Shown: positions 8,493 to 16,432 of the stretch, piece by piece
How the letters are laid out: each line of letters begins with the position of its first letter
Numbering within the stretch: the stretch's first letter is position 1
DNA from: Lewinellaceae bacterium SD302
Lineage (GTDB): Bacteria; Bacteroidota; Bacteroidia; Chitinophagales; Saprospiraceae
NCBI GenBank assembly: GCA_002591745.1
Contig: PDLQ01000038.1
Span: 1-44,637, forward strand
Length of the DNA stretch: 44,637 nucleotides
Direction: 5' to 3'
The notes under the pieces: model-generated
What the model saw: only the letters and a program-made list of their open reading frames with translations
What the model was told of the DNA's origin: nothing
Databases searched by the model: none
Position numbers and translations under genes: made by a program

Positions 8493-9725
8493 TTATTGAA
8501 CGACTATCGTTTCAGTGGCTACGATCATGCCATCCGTAGTCCGTAGAGACAGGTAATAAGTTCCGACCGGAAGTGGGTTGGCAAAGCGAAGGTTCAGCGT
8601 GCCGCTGTTCTCTTCACCGGTGCTACCGCTACGAATGAGGCATCCTGATAGGTCCGTGAGTTGATAGTCCAGTTCCGGGAATTCAGCACCTTCAAAGCGA
8701 ACGTTGATTTCGGCTCCGCTTCCCGGGTTAGGGTAGATGACCGAAGAGTACTGAGCTTCCCCGACCTCGAATGCGGAAGAGACGACCGCAAAATTACGTT
8801 GGGCGTAAACTTCGGCCGGGCTGCTGTAGTCGCCCGGTTGTCCATCGTAGGCAAATCGCATGAGGTAGGGGTAAGTGTCTGCGGCTACGAAGTCTATAAA
8901 ATGCCGTTCATCCTGTATTTGCCCTTGCGCAAGACCGAAAGCACCCAGTAGTTGAGCCGAGGCAGCCATGCCTCCGAGGTAAAAACTGTCTTGTTGGTAG
9001 TAGCTGTGTTCGTTGACTAAAACATCGTATGCTTCACTTGGTCCGGCGGGGGTGTACAGACGGAGTGTTCCGTATCCGGATATGGTGTCAGTTCTTACCC
9101 GGCGAAAAACGTGTTGCCCAGGGACCATCGGCAGACCGAAGGCGGGAATATCCAGTATGAAATTGACCGCCAGGCGCATTGTATCCGTCCAGCTGTCGCC
9201 GAGAGTATAGGGAAAGGATTGGTAAGTAAGCGGATCATCCCCCACGACGCCCGCGAGTTCGAAGTAAATAGAATCACTGGGATTGGTGGTAAATTCTTCG
9301 AGAGAATAAGCTTGTTCATTGTGGGCTATGCCAACCTGAAAAATACCGTTTTCATTGGTATCGTAAATGCTGAAGGTGAAGTATGACAAGCCATTCCCGA
9401 AACCCGTAGCGGTAAAGTATGACTTTTCGCCTCCCGCTGCGAGTAACTCCTGAGTGGCCGGGATATCCGGCAACGGAGCGATGATACCGAAGTCACTGGT
9501 GTCCAGACCTACGTCGGTTACTAGTTCGTTGTCCCGGTAGTCATAGTCGATATCAATGCCGATCTCCGGAACAGTGCCGATCAGGTCGGCAACACTGTCG
9601 GATACGATCGAATCAGGATAAGCCATGTTTTCGGCCGAGATCGTGATCTGGGCATGGAGTCCGCCAACCATTGCAAAAAGCAGGGCCAGAATAGATAAAC
9701 GTGAAATGGTAAAGCTGAATTTCAT
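8493..9725 (-). CDS. Secreted protein with T9SS type A sorting domain
   Basis: Function unknown. Residues 1-25 are a clear signal peptide ending LHAQ. The middle 300 residues are rich in Asp, Tyr and beta-type sequence with no family I recognise. The last 80 residues form a Por secretion-tail type domain: YPNPGSGAEINVRF, then LTDLSGCLIRSG, and PVGTYYLSLRTTDG near the end. Such tails direct proteins through the type IX secretion system to the cell surface or medium. The gene is monocistronic by spacing: 187 bp separates it from the kinase gene upstream, and a terminator lies downstream. Confidence 0.85.
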   Translation of the reverse strand: MKFSFTISRLSILALLFAMVGGLHAQITISAENMAYPDSIVSDSVADLIGTVPEIGIDIDYDYRDNELVTDVGLDTSDFGIIAPLPDIPATQELLAAGGEKSYFTATGFGNGLSYFTFSIYDTNENGIFQVGIAHNEQAYSLEEFTTNPSDSIYFELAGVVGDDPLTYQSFPYTLGDSWTDTMRLAVNFILDIPAFGLPMVPGQHVFRRVRTDTISGYGTLRLYTPAGPSEAYDVLVNEHSYYQQDSFYLGGMAASAQLLGAFGLAQGQIQDERHFIDFVAADTYPYLMRFAYDGQPGDYSSPAEVYAQRNFAVVSSAFEVGEAQYSSVIYPNPGSGAEINVRFEGAEFPELDYQLTDLSGCLIRSGSTGEENSGTLNLRFANPLPVGTYYLSLRTTDGMIVATETIVVQ

Positions 9726-9912
9726 TGCGAATAAATATGGGTTTACGCATCCGGCTCGGAATGCTAAAAAAGTTATTGTGAGCCTCTTATAGATGCTAAA
9801 GTATCCGCTAGCAATACAAAAAATATGCGGGTGTATGCCAACACGATCTGGCGTGTAATGAATAGAGATATTTTGTAAGTGGCGTTATTTTGCCCCCGTA
9901 GGCCTTGCTACT

Positions 9913-11760
9913 TTACCTTCGGTGATCGTCCTCCGTCCTCGGAGTTGAAGCCCGAAAAATAAGTTCGAAATGAGCTCCTTGCTCATCACTTTTGAATTCA
10001 TTGCTCCCACCGAGCTGACCGGAGAGAGAATGAATCAATTGAGTGCCAAAACCAGCGGTTGGTTGACTACCCACCTGGAATCCAGGGCCATTGTCGGAAT
10101 AGCCGAAACATAGTTTACCGGAAGGCAAACAGCTCAAGCTCATGGTAATCCCCGGAGTTGATAATTCCCCGAATGCGTATTTGAACGAGTTGGTCACCAA
10201 CTCATTTACGATCAGCGTTAGCGGCACGGCGTGGGTAGCATCGAGGTGGCGTACGTCTAACTGGATATTTGCTTGGATGGGTGTAAGGCCGGGGCGATAG
10301 GCGAAATCGGTCCGCTGTACCAACTCGCTGAAGACAGACTGCAAATCTACTACGGTCAGGTTTTCCTGTTGGTAAAGCCGCTGGTGAATGATGGACATCG
10401 CCTCCACGCGACGCTGGCCTACGGAGAGCGCCGATTTAACGGATTGATCAGAGGTCTTACGGGCCTGCAATCGTAAAAGACTACTGATCAACTGTAGGTT
10501 GTTCTTGACCCGATGGTGCAATTCACCCAGCAAGATGTTCAGGCGATCGTTCTGGGCGCTGATCTCAGCGGATAGGCTCGAGAGTGCTGCATTGCTGCGT
10601 TTGACCTTGTTAGATTGATGGATCAGCAGGATCAGCAGGCCGCCAAAGAGTAAAGCCGCTCCTCCCAGCAGCAGATAACGCTGATTGACTTGCGCCAACT
10701 CAGATTGCTGGGCTTCAATCAATTTCTCTTTTTCTGCGGTGCGGTACTGCTCATTGAGCTGGCTGACGAGCATGCGTTTATCGGTTGCGAAAATATCCTC
10801 GCGATAATCGAGGTATCGCTGCAGCTGCTGAAAACCTTCCTGGTAGCGGCCCGTCAATTCGTAGAGCTCTATTATTGTTTCGTAGTGCTGATCTGCGTTA
10901 GCGTATAGTTTGTGTGCCAACATTGTGTCCAGTACCTCTTTAGCTAACGGTAGCGCAGCTTCGTATTGTCCGGAAGCCTGTAGTATAACCGCCTCCATAT
11001 CAAGAGGGATAAGCGCGAAGAGCCGATCTTCAAATTCCGCTAAACTATCACTGATCCTACGCAGAGGAGGAAGGAATGATTCAGCCATTTTAAGATCTCC
11101 TTGCTCGAGATAGTACAGGATATGGTGAATGTAATTGGTGGTCCGCTGCTCTCCAAGGCCGAGTGCCGCGCTGATCGTGAGCGCTTCGGTGATTAATTTC
11201 AAATAGACGGTGTCGTTGTATTCTCCGGCCAGCGAGTAGGCATCGGAATAATCGATCAGGCAATCGGCCAGGGTCGTACTATCACCAGTCTGCCGGCTGA
11301 GTTTGATGCATTGTCGGTAGAAGGATAGAGAAGATTCGGGATCGTATTCGGATAGCGCAAAAGCCGTTCCGTAGGCCGCTACTGCCTGCTGTTTCGGTCG
11401 CCCAAGTTGTTGGGCCAGATCGATAGCTTTCAGGCCATAGACGTAACTGACCTCGTAATTGGCCCGTTGGATTGCCAGATCGTTGCGATAGAGATAGTAG
11501 TCCAGACTTACGGGAAGATCGGGGTATTGACCGATCAATCGCTCTCCTTCGGTTATCCATCCGTTTAATTCAGTGGAGTCCGTGGTCAGGTCGGGGGAAT
11601 TATCCAGAATCTCGAAGAGGGTGATCAACCGTTGTTCAGAATCTCTTTGCTCCAGGTATACCGTTTTCAGACTATCGAGCTGACTCTGACCGTAGATAAA
11701 GGCGGGAAGCGTAAGACCCAGCAGGAGCAATAACGGGAATGAGTCATTTCGAGTGAGCAT
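9913..11760 (-). CDS. TPR-containing sensor histidine kinase (HisKA_2 type)
   Basis: A membrane-bound sensor kinase. A signal peptide (1-24) leads a helical TPR-like sensor region (about 30-340), then one membrane helix (362-380, YLLLGGAALLFGGLLILLI), a short coiled coil, and a HisKA_2 domain. The phospho-acceptor is H416 in HHRVKNNLQLISSLLRLQ, a motif of the HisKA_2/HWE group. The ATPase domain shows NELVTNSFKYAF (N box) and DNGPGF (G1). The protein is 615 residues long. The gene lies 8 bp downstream of the LytTR response regulator and is surely co-transcribed with it, so the two probably form a cognate pair. What the TPR region senses is unknown. Its stop codon region overlaps a degenerate copy of the 21-bp motif (9901-9921) reading the other way. 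Confidence 0.88.
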   Translation of the reverse strand: MLTRNDSFPLLLLLGLTLPAFIYGQSQLDSLKTVYLEQRDSEQRLITLFEILDNSPDLTTDSTELNGWITEGERLIGQYPDLPVSLDYYLYRNDLAIQRANYEVSYVYGLKAIDLAQQLGRPKQQAVAAYGTAFALSEYDPESSLSFYRQCIKLSRQTGDSTTLADCLIDYSDAYSLAGEYNDTVYLKLITEALTISAALGLGEQRTTNYIHHILYYLEQGDLKMAESFLPPLRRISDSLAEFEDRLFALIPLDMEAVILQASGQYEAALPLAKEVLDTMLAHKLYANADQHYETIIELYELTGRYQEGFQQLQRYLDYREDIFATDKRMLVSQLNEQYRTAEKEKLIEAQQSELAQVNQRYLLLGGAALLFGGLLILLIHQSNKVKRSNAALSSLSAEISAQNDRLNILLGELHHRVKNNLQLISSLLRLQARKTSDQSVKSALSVGQRRVEAMSIIHQRLYQQENLTVVDLQSVFSELVQRTDFAYRPGLTPIQANIQLDVRHLDATHAVPLTLIVNELVTNSFKYAFGELSTPGITMSLSCLPSGKLCFGYSDNGPGFQVGSQPTAGFGTQLIHSLSGQLGGSNEFKSDEQGAHFELIFRASTPRTEDDHRR

Positions 11761-11768
11761 AGGAATAA

Positions 11769-12545
11769 TTAAAGCAAGTCGAAACGACGTAAGAAGTCCT
11801 CCTTGTAGGCATTCCCGATCGGTATAGGCTTGCCCGCCACGGTCACTTCCCGGTCCGATAAACTATCTACCCGGCCGAGGTTGACGGCAAATGACCGGTG
11901 AATACGCACCATGTCGGTCTGCGAAAGTTTGTCGATTACGTTCGTCATCGACATCCGCAAAGCGTATTTTTTGGTCACACTTATCAAATCGGTATATATG
12001 CCATCGGCCTGGCAGTAAAGCAACTCGCCTAAATCTATCTTGACGAATTTCCCCTGCTGCTTGATATAAAGAGCATTGCCCTTACGTAAGAGTACGTCTG
12101 CGGTCAGGCTGAGTGCTTCTTCGGTTCTAAAAGAATTATGAACCGTGTTGCCCGTGAAATTATGGAGCGCCAGATCGATAGCGATTCTTAACGACCGCCC
12201 GTCGAAAGGTTTTAGTAAATAAGCGGAGGGTTCGGTCAGTTTGGCTCTGGTGGTCGTCTGAATATCGGCCTGGGCAGTCAGGTAGATCAACGGAACCCGA
12301 CGGATTTGCATCAACTGTTGCGCCGTCTCAATACCATCCAGCTTACCTTGTAGGTGGACGTCCATTAACACGAGGTCCGTCTGTTTTTCGGTAAACAAAC
12401 GAATGGCGGACGCTCCGTCAACGGCTTGCGCACAAACCCGATAACCAAATTCATCCAGATAGTCGGCAATATCAAGGGCCACGATGCTCTCGTCTTCCAC
12501 GATCAAAATTGATATTCCGTTCTCGTTCGCCGCCATATTTGCCAT
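11769..12545 (-). CDS. LytTR-family response regulator
   Basis: A two-component DNA-binding regulator. The receiver domain (about 10-130) has the acidic pair in VEDES, the phospho-acceptor D62 in VLMDVHL, the switch threonine in LTAQ, and the lysine in LLKPF. The C-terminal LytTR domain (about 150-255) shows LLYCQADGIYTDL and MVRIHRSFAVNLGRVDSL, typical of the LytR/AlgR type. The 258-residue length is standard. ATG 12536 (second Met) is an alternative start. It is the first gene of an operon with the TPR kinase. Upstream at 12546-12580, a stretch resembling a damaged form of the 21-bp motif region (GTCAAGCA then TTTGAAGG on the minus strand) may mark its promoter, with low certainty. Confidence 0.93.
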   Translation of the reverse strand: MANMAANENGISILIVEDESIVALDIADYLDEFGYRVCAQAVDGASAIRLFTEKQTDLVLMDVHLQGKLDGIETAQQLMQIRRVPLIYLTAQADIQTTTRAKLTEPSAYLLKPFDGRSLRIAIDLALHNFTGNTVHNSFRTEEALSLTADVLLRKGNALYIKQQGKFVKIDLGELLYCQADGIYTDLISVTKKYALRMSMTNVIDKLSQTDMVRIHRSFAVNLGRVDSLSDREVTVAGKPIPIGNAYKEDFLRRFDLL

Positions 12546-12665
12546 TGAATGCTAAGCTACCTTCAAAATGCTTGACAGCGGTAACAATGTACTTGAAAAC
12601 CAAAAACTTGTAGTTGTATCGCAGCGAACTTGCTACGGATCGTTTATGGAGTGTCCATAAAATGG

Positions 12666-12695
12666 AAAAAGGATTCCTGCCGGCGGCAGAAATCC
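12666..12695 (-). terminator. Intrinsic terminator after tRNA-Arg
   Basis: On the minus strand GGATTTCTGCCG pairs with CGGCAGGAATCC with one mismatch and is followed by TTTTT. It starts 14 bp past the tRNA 3' end. Confidence 0.85.
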
Positions 12696-12708
12696 TTTTG
12701 ACAATTTG

Positions 12709-12780
12709 TGGTCCCGGGTGGAATCGAACCACCATCTCAGGCTCCGGAAACCTACATACTATCCGTTGTACTACGGGACC
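12709..12780 (-). tRNA. tRNA-Arg (anticodon CCG)
   Basis: A full cloverleaf can be folded. The acceptor stem is GGTCCCG with CGGGACC. The D stem is GTAC/GTAT. The anticodon arm is TAGGT-TTCCGGA-GCCTG, with CCG at the anticodon position, so it reads CGG arginine codons. The variable loop is 4 nt, and the T arm is GGTGG-TTCGATT-CCACC. The discriminator base is A. The encoded 3' bases that follow are CAA, so CCA is added after transcription. Length is 72 nt. Confidence 0.95.
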
Positions 12781-12834
12781 AGCATTGTATAAGAAACCAG
12801 GGGCAATCACCACTGGTTCCCTCCGAAGCGGGCG

Positions 12835-12842
12835 CAAATTTA
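12835..12842 (-). promoter_or_regulatory. Probable -7 box for tRNA-Arg
   Basis: The minus strand reads TAAATTTG followed by CGCCC, an exact match to the Bacteroidota -7 consensus TAnnTTTG, 54 bp upstream of the tRNA 5' end. The leader between them contains an AACCAG/CTGGTT hairpin. Confidence 0.6.
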
Positions 12843-12901
12843 AATTTTACGATAGGGATGTGCAACCTAAGTCCCATAAATTATCTGAAGAAGGAGTAGA
12901 A

Positions 12902-13501
12902 TTACTTGCGGCCGTACTTAGGATTGCGGATACGACTCAGCGTTTCCTGGCTGATACCCAGGTAGCTGGCTACAATTCCCAGTGGGATGCGGTAGTTGAC
13001 TTCTGGATAGCGCTCGATCAAATTTTCGTAGCGTTCTTTGGCCGTCAGGAAGTAGCTCTGGTGCAATTTGTTGTTCATGACGCCGAAATAGTAGCTGATC
13101 ATTAGGCGGCCCAAGCGCTCAAATTCTTTGGACTCATCGTACAACCGTTGCATATCATCGTAGTGTATTCGCAATAGTACGCCATCTTCCAGCATTTCCA
13201 GATTTTCCTTAGCTGGCTGAGGTCCTCGAATAGTATTGATGGTGGTGAGCATGTCGGTATCCATGCTCAGCCAGGTAGCTACTCTTTTGTTTCCCTTGTC
13301 GAAGTAAATGTAGGCCGCACCGGATTGCATAAAATAGAAGTACTCGTTCACTTCGCCTTCGCGTAACAGGTGTTTGCCTTTCTTAACCCGGATCGGCTCG
13401 GCTATGGAAAGAATACGCTGCTCTATTTCAGAACTTAAGGGAAGGAATCTCTTCAGGAAATCACTAAAATTTTGGTAAATGTCGATTGGGGTGATTTTCA
13501 T
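12902..13501 (-). CDS. Crp/Fnr-family transcriptional regulator
   Basis: A small effector-binding transcription factor. An N-terminal cyclic-nucleotide-type beta barrel (about 20-120) carries VKKGKHLLREGEVNEYFYFMQSGAAYIY. A helical connector leads to a C-terminal helix-turn-helix region with IPLGIVASYLGISQETLSRIR, the recognition helix being SQETLSRIR. There are no cysteines positioned for an iron-sulfur cluster, so it is not a true FNR. The length of about 199 residues fits the many Bacteroidota members of unknown effector. The frame can be extended to 13531, but MKITPIDIYQNF (13501) gives the usual N-terminus. The perfect palindrome at 13553-13564 lies 51 bp upstream and resembles a Crp/Fnr operator, suggesting autoregulation. 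Confidence 0.9.
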   Translation of the reverse strand: MKITPIDIYQNFSDFLKRFLPLSSEIEQRILSIAEPIRVKKGKHLLREGEVNEYFYFMQSGAAYIYFDKGNKRVATWLSMDTDMLTTINTIRGPQPAKENLEMLEDGVLLRIHYDDMQRLYDESKEFERLGRLMISYYFGVMNNKLHQSYFLTAKERYENLIERYPEVNYRIPLGIVASYLGISQETLSRIRNPKYGRK

Positions 13502-13551
13502 GGTCATGGCTGTAATTTTTTCGGTTAACATCGCGGTTTTGACGTTTCAAA

Positions 13552-13566
13552 TTGACTTAAGTCACT
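13552..13566. promoter_or_regulatory. FNR-like palindromic operator candidate
   Basis: TTGACTTAAGTCACT contains the perfect 12-bp palindrome TGACTTAAGTCA. It fits the Fnr-type layout TTGAY-N4-RTCAA except for one position. It lies between the Crp/Fnr gene and the divergent LamG/T9SS gene, so it could control both. Confidence 0.5.
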
Positions 13567-13650
13567 AGAACGGTGGCTACCTTGCCTTTCTACAGTAATA
13601 ACCTTATTGATGATTTTAGTGCTTCAGACACTATAAGTGCTTACATACGT

Positions 13651-14952
13651 ATGATCGTAAGATTCAGTTTTATTCTGCTCCTGTTTGCAGTATGTAATAA
13701 GAGTGAGCTGTTATCCCAGACCTGTGATAGCCTCCTGTCCGTTTTATATTCCTTCGACGAGGGATTAACGGATCTTAGCAATAACAATTACACCGGAAGC
13801 ACACAGGGGGATGCCCTGATCACCAATTTTATAACTATTCCCCACGACGCTCAAAGTGCGTTGGTCGTACCCTCAGCCGCTATTGACGGAGTTACGGATT
13901 TCACGATCTCCTTTAGAATAAGATTTAAGGGTTTCAATACTGAGCTTACGGTAAACGGTTTCTCACCCATCAATTCGATGATCAGCGGCTTTGCTCAGAA
14001 TAATGCCTTCGGATTTGGTTATTCACAACCGACCAATATTTTTAATTTTACTTTCCAGGGCGTAGCGTACGAGTTTTCCCCAGCGGACACTCTGGTTGAG
14101 GAAGATTGGTACTGTCTTGCCATTACCCGTAGTCAAAACGGTGCCAATATTTATCTTGATGGTGTGCCGATCAACGGCGGGTTCACGGTTCCGCTAAGCC
14201 CGGTTGAAGTACTGCCCGGCGGTTTTGTTCTGGGGCAGGATCAGGACTGCTCGGCCGGTTGCTACGAAGCCAATCAATCGATGCATGGTGATCTGGATAA
14301 TTTCAGAATTTATCGTCGCGCGCTCACCCCCGAAGAATTGGTTGTCAACTGTCAAACTGAATTTCAGGAACTGACGATTTGCGAAGGCGAAATTGTCGAC
14401 GGTTACTTCGAAAGCGGCGTCTACGAAGACAATTTTTTGACAGCCGATGGTTGTGATGGTATCAGGGTGTTGAATTTGACGGTAGCCAATGACACTACTC
14501 CGATTAGTGAGGTGCCATTCGTTGACGTCAGGGAAGTTCGCTTCATCTGCCCGGGAGCCAGCTATCGCGGTTTCAGTGACCCCGGGAACTACGTCGATAC
14601 GCTGGATAGCCCCTTTGGCTGTGATACCGTACTGAACCTGAGTCTATCCATCAGTTCTGTTTACGTACCCAACGCTTTTTCTCCAAATTCCGACGGAGTG
14701 AACGATCGATTCCGGATATTCACCAACGACGAAAATGTCGGGATCACCAACTTCCGGATATTTGACCGTTGGGGTGGGCTAGTCTATGAAAAAGAAACTA
14801 TTCCCGCCATCGGCACCACACCGGCCGATTGGTGGTGGGATGGCAGGCGTAATGGAAAGGACTTAGACCCCGGCATCTACCTTTACGTATTCGAGTCGGT
14901 TTGCCCCGATGGAAACATCAGGAAAGCCGGTTCTGTAACCCTGTTACGGTAG
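13651..14952 (+). CDS. LamG-domain secreted protein with T9SS type B (gliding motility) C-terminus
   Basis: A secreted surface protein. Starting at the internal ATG 13651 gives a signal peptide (MIVRFSFILLLFAVCN). The longer frame from GTG 13573 adds 26 residues without such a signal and is rejected. A LamG/concanavalin-like domain covers about residues 30-240, with LYSFDEGLTDLSNNNYTG, DFTISFRIRF, ANIYLDGVPI and LDNFRIYRRALTPEEL, which is the usual end of this fold. A Cys-rich linker with two related ICEGE/ICPGA repeats follows. The final 85 residues are a type B sorting domain: VPNAFSPNSDGVNDRFRIF, then FRIFDRWGGLVYEK and PGIYLYVFE. Probably a surface adhesin or ligand-binding protein. It diverges from the Crp/Fnr gene. 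Confidence 0.85.
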   Translation: MIVRFSFILLLFAVCNKSELLSQTCDSLLSVLYSFDEGLTDLSNNNYTGSTQGDALITNFITIPHDAQSALVVPSAAIDGVTDFTISFRIRFKGFNTELTVNGFSPINSMISGFAQNNAFGFGYSQPTNIFNFTFQGVAYEFSPADTLVEEDWYCLAITRSQNGANIYLDGVPINGGFTVPLSPVEVLPGGFVLGQDQDCSAGCYEANQSMHGDLDNFRIYRRALTPEELVVNCQTEFQELTICEGEIVDGYFESGVYEDNFLTADGCDGIRVLNLTVANDTTPISEVPFVDVREVRFICPGASYRGFSDPGNYVDTLDSPFGCDTVLNLSLSISSVYVPNAFSPNSDGVNDRFRIFTNDENVGITNFRIFDRWGGLVYEKETIPAIGTTPADWWWDGRRNGKDLDPGIYLYVFESVCPDGNIRKAGSVTLLR

Positions 14953-14964
14953 ATCAGCGAGCTG

Positions 14965-15462
14965 CTAGGTCCAGTCTCCTTTTAGTTTTAACACCCGTTC
15001 GATCACATCGCGTACACAGCCATGACCCCCGTTTAAGGAACTCACGTACTGGCTGATCTTCTTGATCTCCGGAGCAGCATCGGCCGGGCAGACCGGAAAG
15101 CCGACCCGCCGCATCACGGCCAGATCCGGCAGATCATCGCCCATATAGAGGATTTTTCCTTCGTCGAGTTCGTAAATGTCTACGTACTCCTCATAGGTTT
15201 CCAACTTATCCTGAATGCCGACATAAATGTCGGTCACACCCAAATTCTGTAAGCGGATCTTCACGCCCTCACTCTTGCCACCAGTGATAATGCAAACGCG
15301 TAGACCGGCTTTTACCGCGGCTTTTAGAGCGTAGCCATCCCGGGTATGCATATTGCGCAGTAATTGACCATTTTCCAGCACATGAAGGCTGCTGTCGGTC
15401 ATCACGCCGTCCACGTCGAAAAGGAGGGTGTCCACCTCGCCGAATTTTTCTAATTGGTTCAT
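14965..15462 (-). CDS. kdsC: KdsC-type HAD phosphatase (KDO 8-phosphate phosphatase)
   Basis: Likely hydrolyses 3-deoxy-manno-octulosonate 8-phosphate to KDO in lipopolysaccharide synthesis. It is a compact HAD protein of 165 residues without a cap domain, as usual for KdsC. Motif I is FDVDGVMTD (nucleophile D16, acid D18), motif II is ITGG, and motif IV is GDDLPDLAVM. GHGCVRDVIE near the end is typical of the family. It starts 10 bp after the crotonase stop, so the two probably form an operon, although their pathways are unrelated. A related sugar-phosphate phosphatase remains possible. Confidence 0.88.
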   Translation of the reverse strand: MNQLEKFGEVDTLLFDVDGVMTDSSLHVLENGQLLRNMHTRDGYALKAAVKAGLRVCIITGGKSEGVKIRLQNLGVTDIYVGIQDKLETYEEYVDIYELDEGKILYMGDDLPDLAVMRRVGFPVCPADAAPEIKKISQYVSSLNGGHGCVRDVIERVLKLKGDWT

Positions 15463-15472
15463 CAGGAATTAC

Positions 15473-16255
15473 TTACTTGCCGGTGAAATTCGCTTTACGC
15501 TTTTCAACAAATGCCGTTACACCTTCCCTGAAATCTTCGGTTTTAGTACTGCGGCCAAAAGCTTCCACCTCTGCATCAAACCCGCTGGTGGAGAAATAGG
15601 CGTTGATGGCATTAAGCGATTCTTCGATGGCCACCGGACCTTTACTGCCGGTTTTTTCCAGAATCTCAGTGGCTTTGGCTACGCCGGCTTCCAGGTCGCT
15701 GGTTACGTGGTTAGCCAAGCCCAGGCGGTGAGCTTCCTGGGCTCCGATCATATCGGCCGTCAGGATCAACTCAGTTGCTTTGGCTTTTCCGATCAGTTGT
15801 ACCAGTCTTTGGGTACCTCCGTAACCGGGGATGAGGCCGAGATTGACTTCCGGTTGTCCAAAACGAGCGGCTTCGGTAGCTATTCTCATGTGACAGGCCA
15901 TTGCCAACTCACAGCCACCACCCAGGGCAAAACCGTGAATGACGGCGATCACCGGCCGGTGAAAACGTTCGATCAGGAAGAATACGTCCTGCCCGCGCTT
16001 AGCCAGGATTGCCCCTCCGTTATCGCTGGTGGAACTGATAAACTCTTTGATGTCTGCCCCGGCTACGAAAGCTTTTTCTCCAGCGCCGGTCATGATCACA
16101 CCGTGAATATCGTTGCGCTCGGCATAATCATTGCCGAAAAACTGTTCCAACTCACTCAGCGTCTGGCCGTTTAGCGCATTCAAGGCCTTGGGACGGGAAA
16201 TTGTCAGGTGGACAATGCCGTCCTTTTCTTCGATTTGCAGATTCTGGTAGGACAT
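15473..16255 (-). CDS. Enoyl-CoA hydratase/crotonase-family protein
   Basis: Probably hydrates 2-enoyl-CoA in fatty-acid or amino-acid breakdown. Oxyanion-hole segments are readable: AFVAGADIKEF (62-72) and HGFALGGGCELAMA (107-120). The two catalytic glutamates of true hydratases are present as E116 (GGGCE) and E136 (FGQPEV), spaced 20 residues apart as in the rat enzyme. This argues for hydratase activity rather than another crotonase reaction. Chain length preference cannot be told. The 260-residue length is standard. It is first in a likely operon with kdsC. The 21-bp motif copy at 16326-16346 lies 71 bp upstream in gene orientation. Confidence 0.93.
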   Translation of the reverse strand: MSYQNLQIEEKDGIVHLTISRPKALNALNGQTLSELEQFFGNDYAERNDIHGVIMTGAGEKAFVAGADIKEFISSTSDNGGAILAKRGQDVFFLIERFHRPVIAVIHGFALGGGCELAMACHMRIATEAARFGQPEVNLGLIPGYGGTQRLVQLIGKAKATELILTADMIGAQEAHRLGLANHVTSDLEAGVAKATEILEKTGSKGPVAIEESLNAINAYFSTSGFDAEVEAFGRSTKTEDFREGVTAFVEKRKANFTGK

Positions 16256-16325
16256 ATTATTCTTTTGCGGGAAGATACAGCTACGACCACTAACTGTAAT
16301 AAACTTGCCGAGGATTAGTTTTGTT

Positions 16326-16346
16326 GGCTAACAAAGTAGCAAGGCT
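16326..16346 (-). promoter_or_regulatory. 21-bp motif copy upstream of crotonase
   Basis: The minus strand reads AGCCTTGCTACTTTG then TTAGCC, pointing to the crotonase gene. It forms an inverted pair with the copy at 16356-16376, only 9 bp apart. The pair can fold as a hairpin with GGCT-AA-CAAAGTAGCA facing TGCTACTTTG-CC-AGCC. Confidence 0.7.
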
Positions 16347-16355
16347 CTCTTTTAA

Positions 16356-16376
16356 AACACTGCTACTTTGCCAGCC
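16356..16376 (+). promoter_or_regulatory. 21-bp motif copy upstream of the GAF histidine kinase
   Basis: Reads AACACTGCTACTTTG then CCAGCC, pointing to the kinase gene whose ATG is 57 bp downstream. Confidence 0.7.
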
Positions 16377-16432
16377 CAAAAAAAATATCCGAAATTGCGG
16401 ATGAAAGACGTTTATTTATAAAACGAAAAAAC

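Noticed and set aside
9901..9921. GGCCTTGCTACTTTACCTTC as a motif copy
   Set aside because: It shares TTGCTACTTT but not the right half, and does not face a gene start; kept only as a degenerate relative.
12546..12580. GTCAAGCA and TTTGAAGG (minus strand) as a deleted motif copy before the response regulator
   Set aside because: Resembles the fumC-side sequence but lacks the core; evidence too weak to list as a copy.
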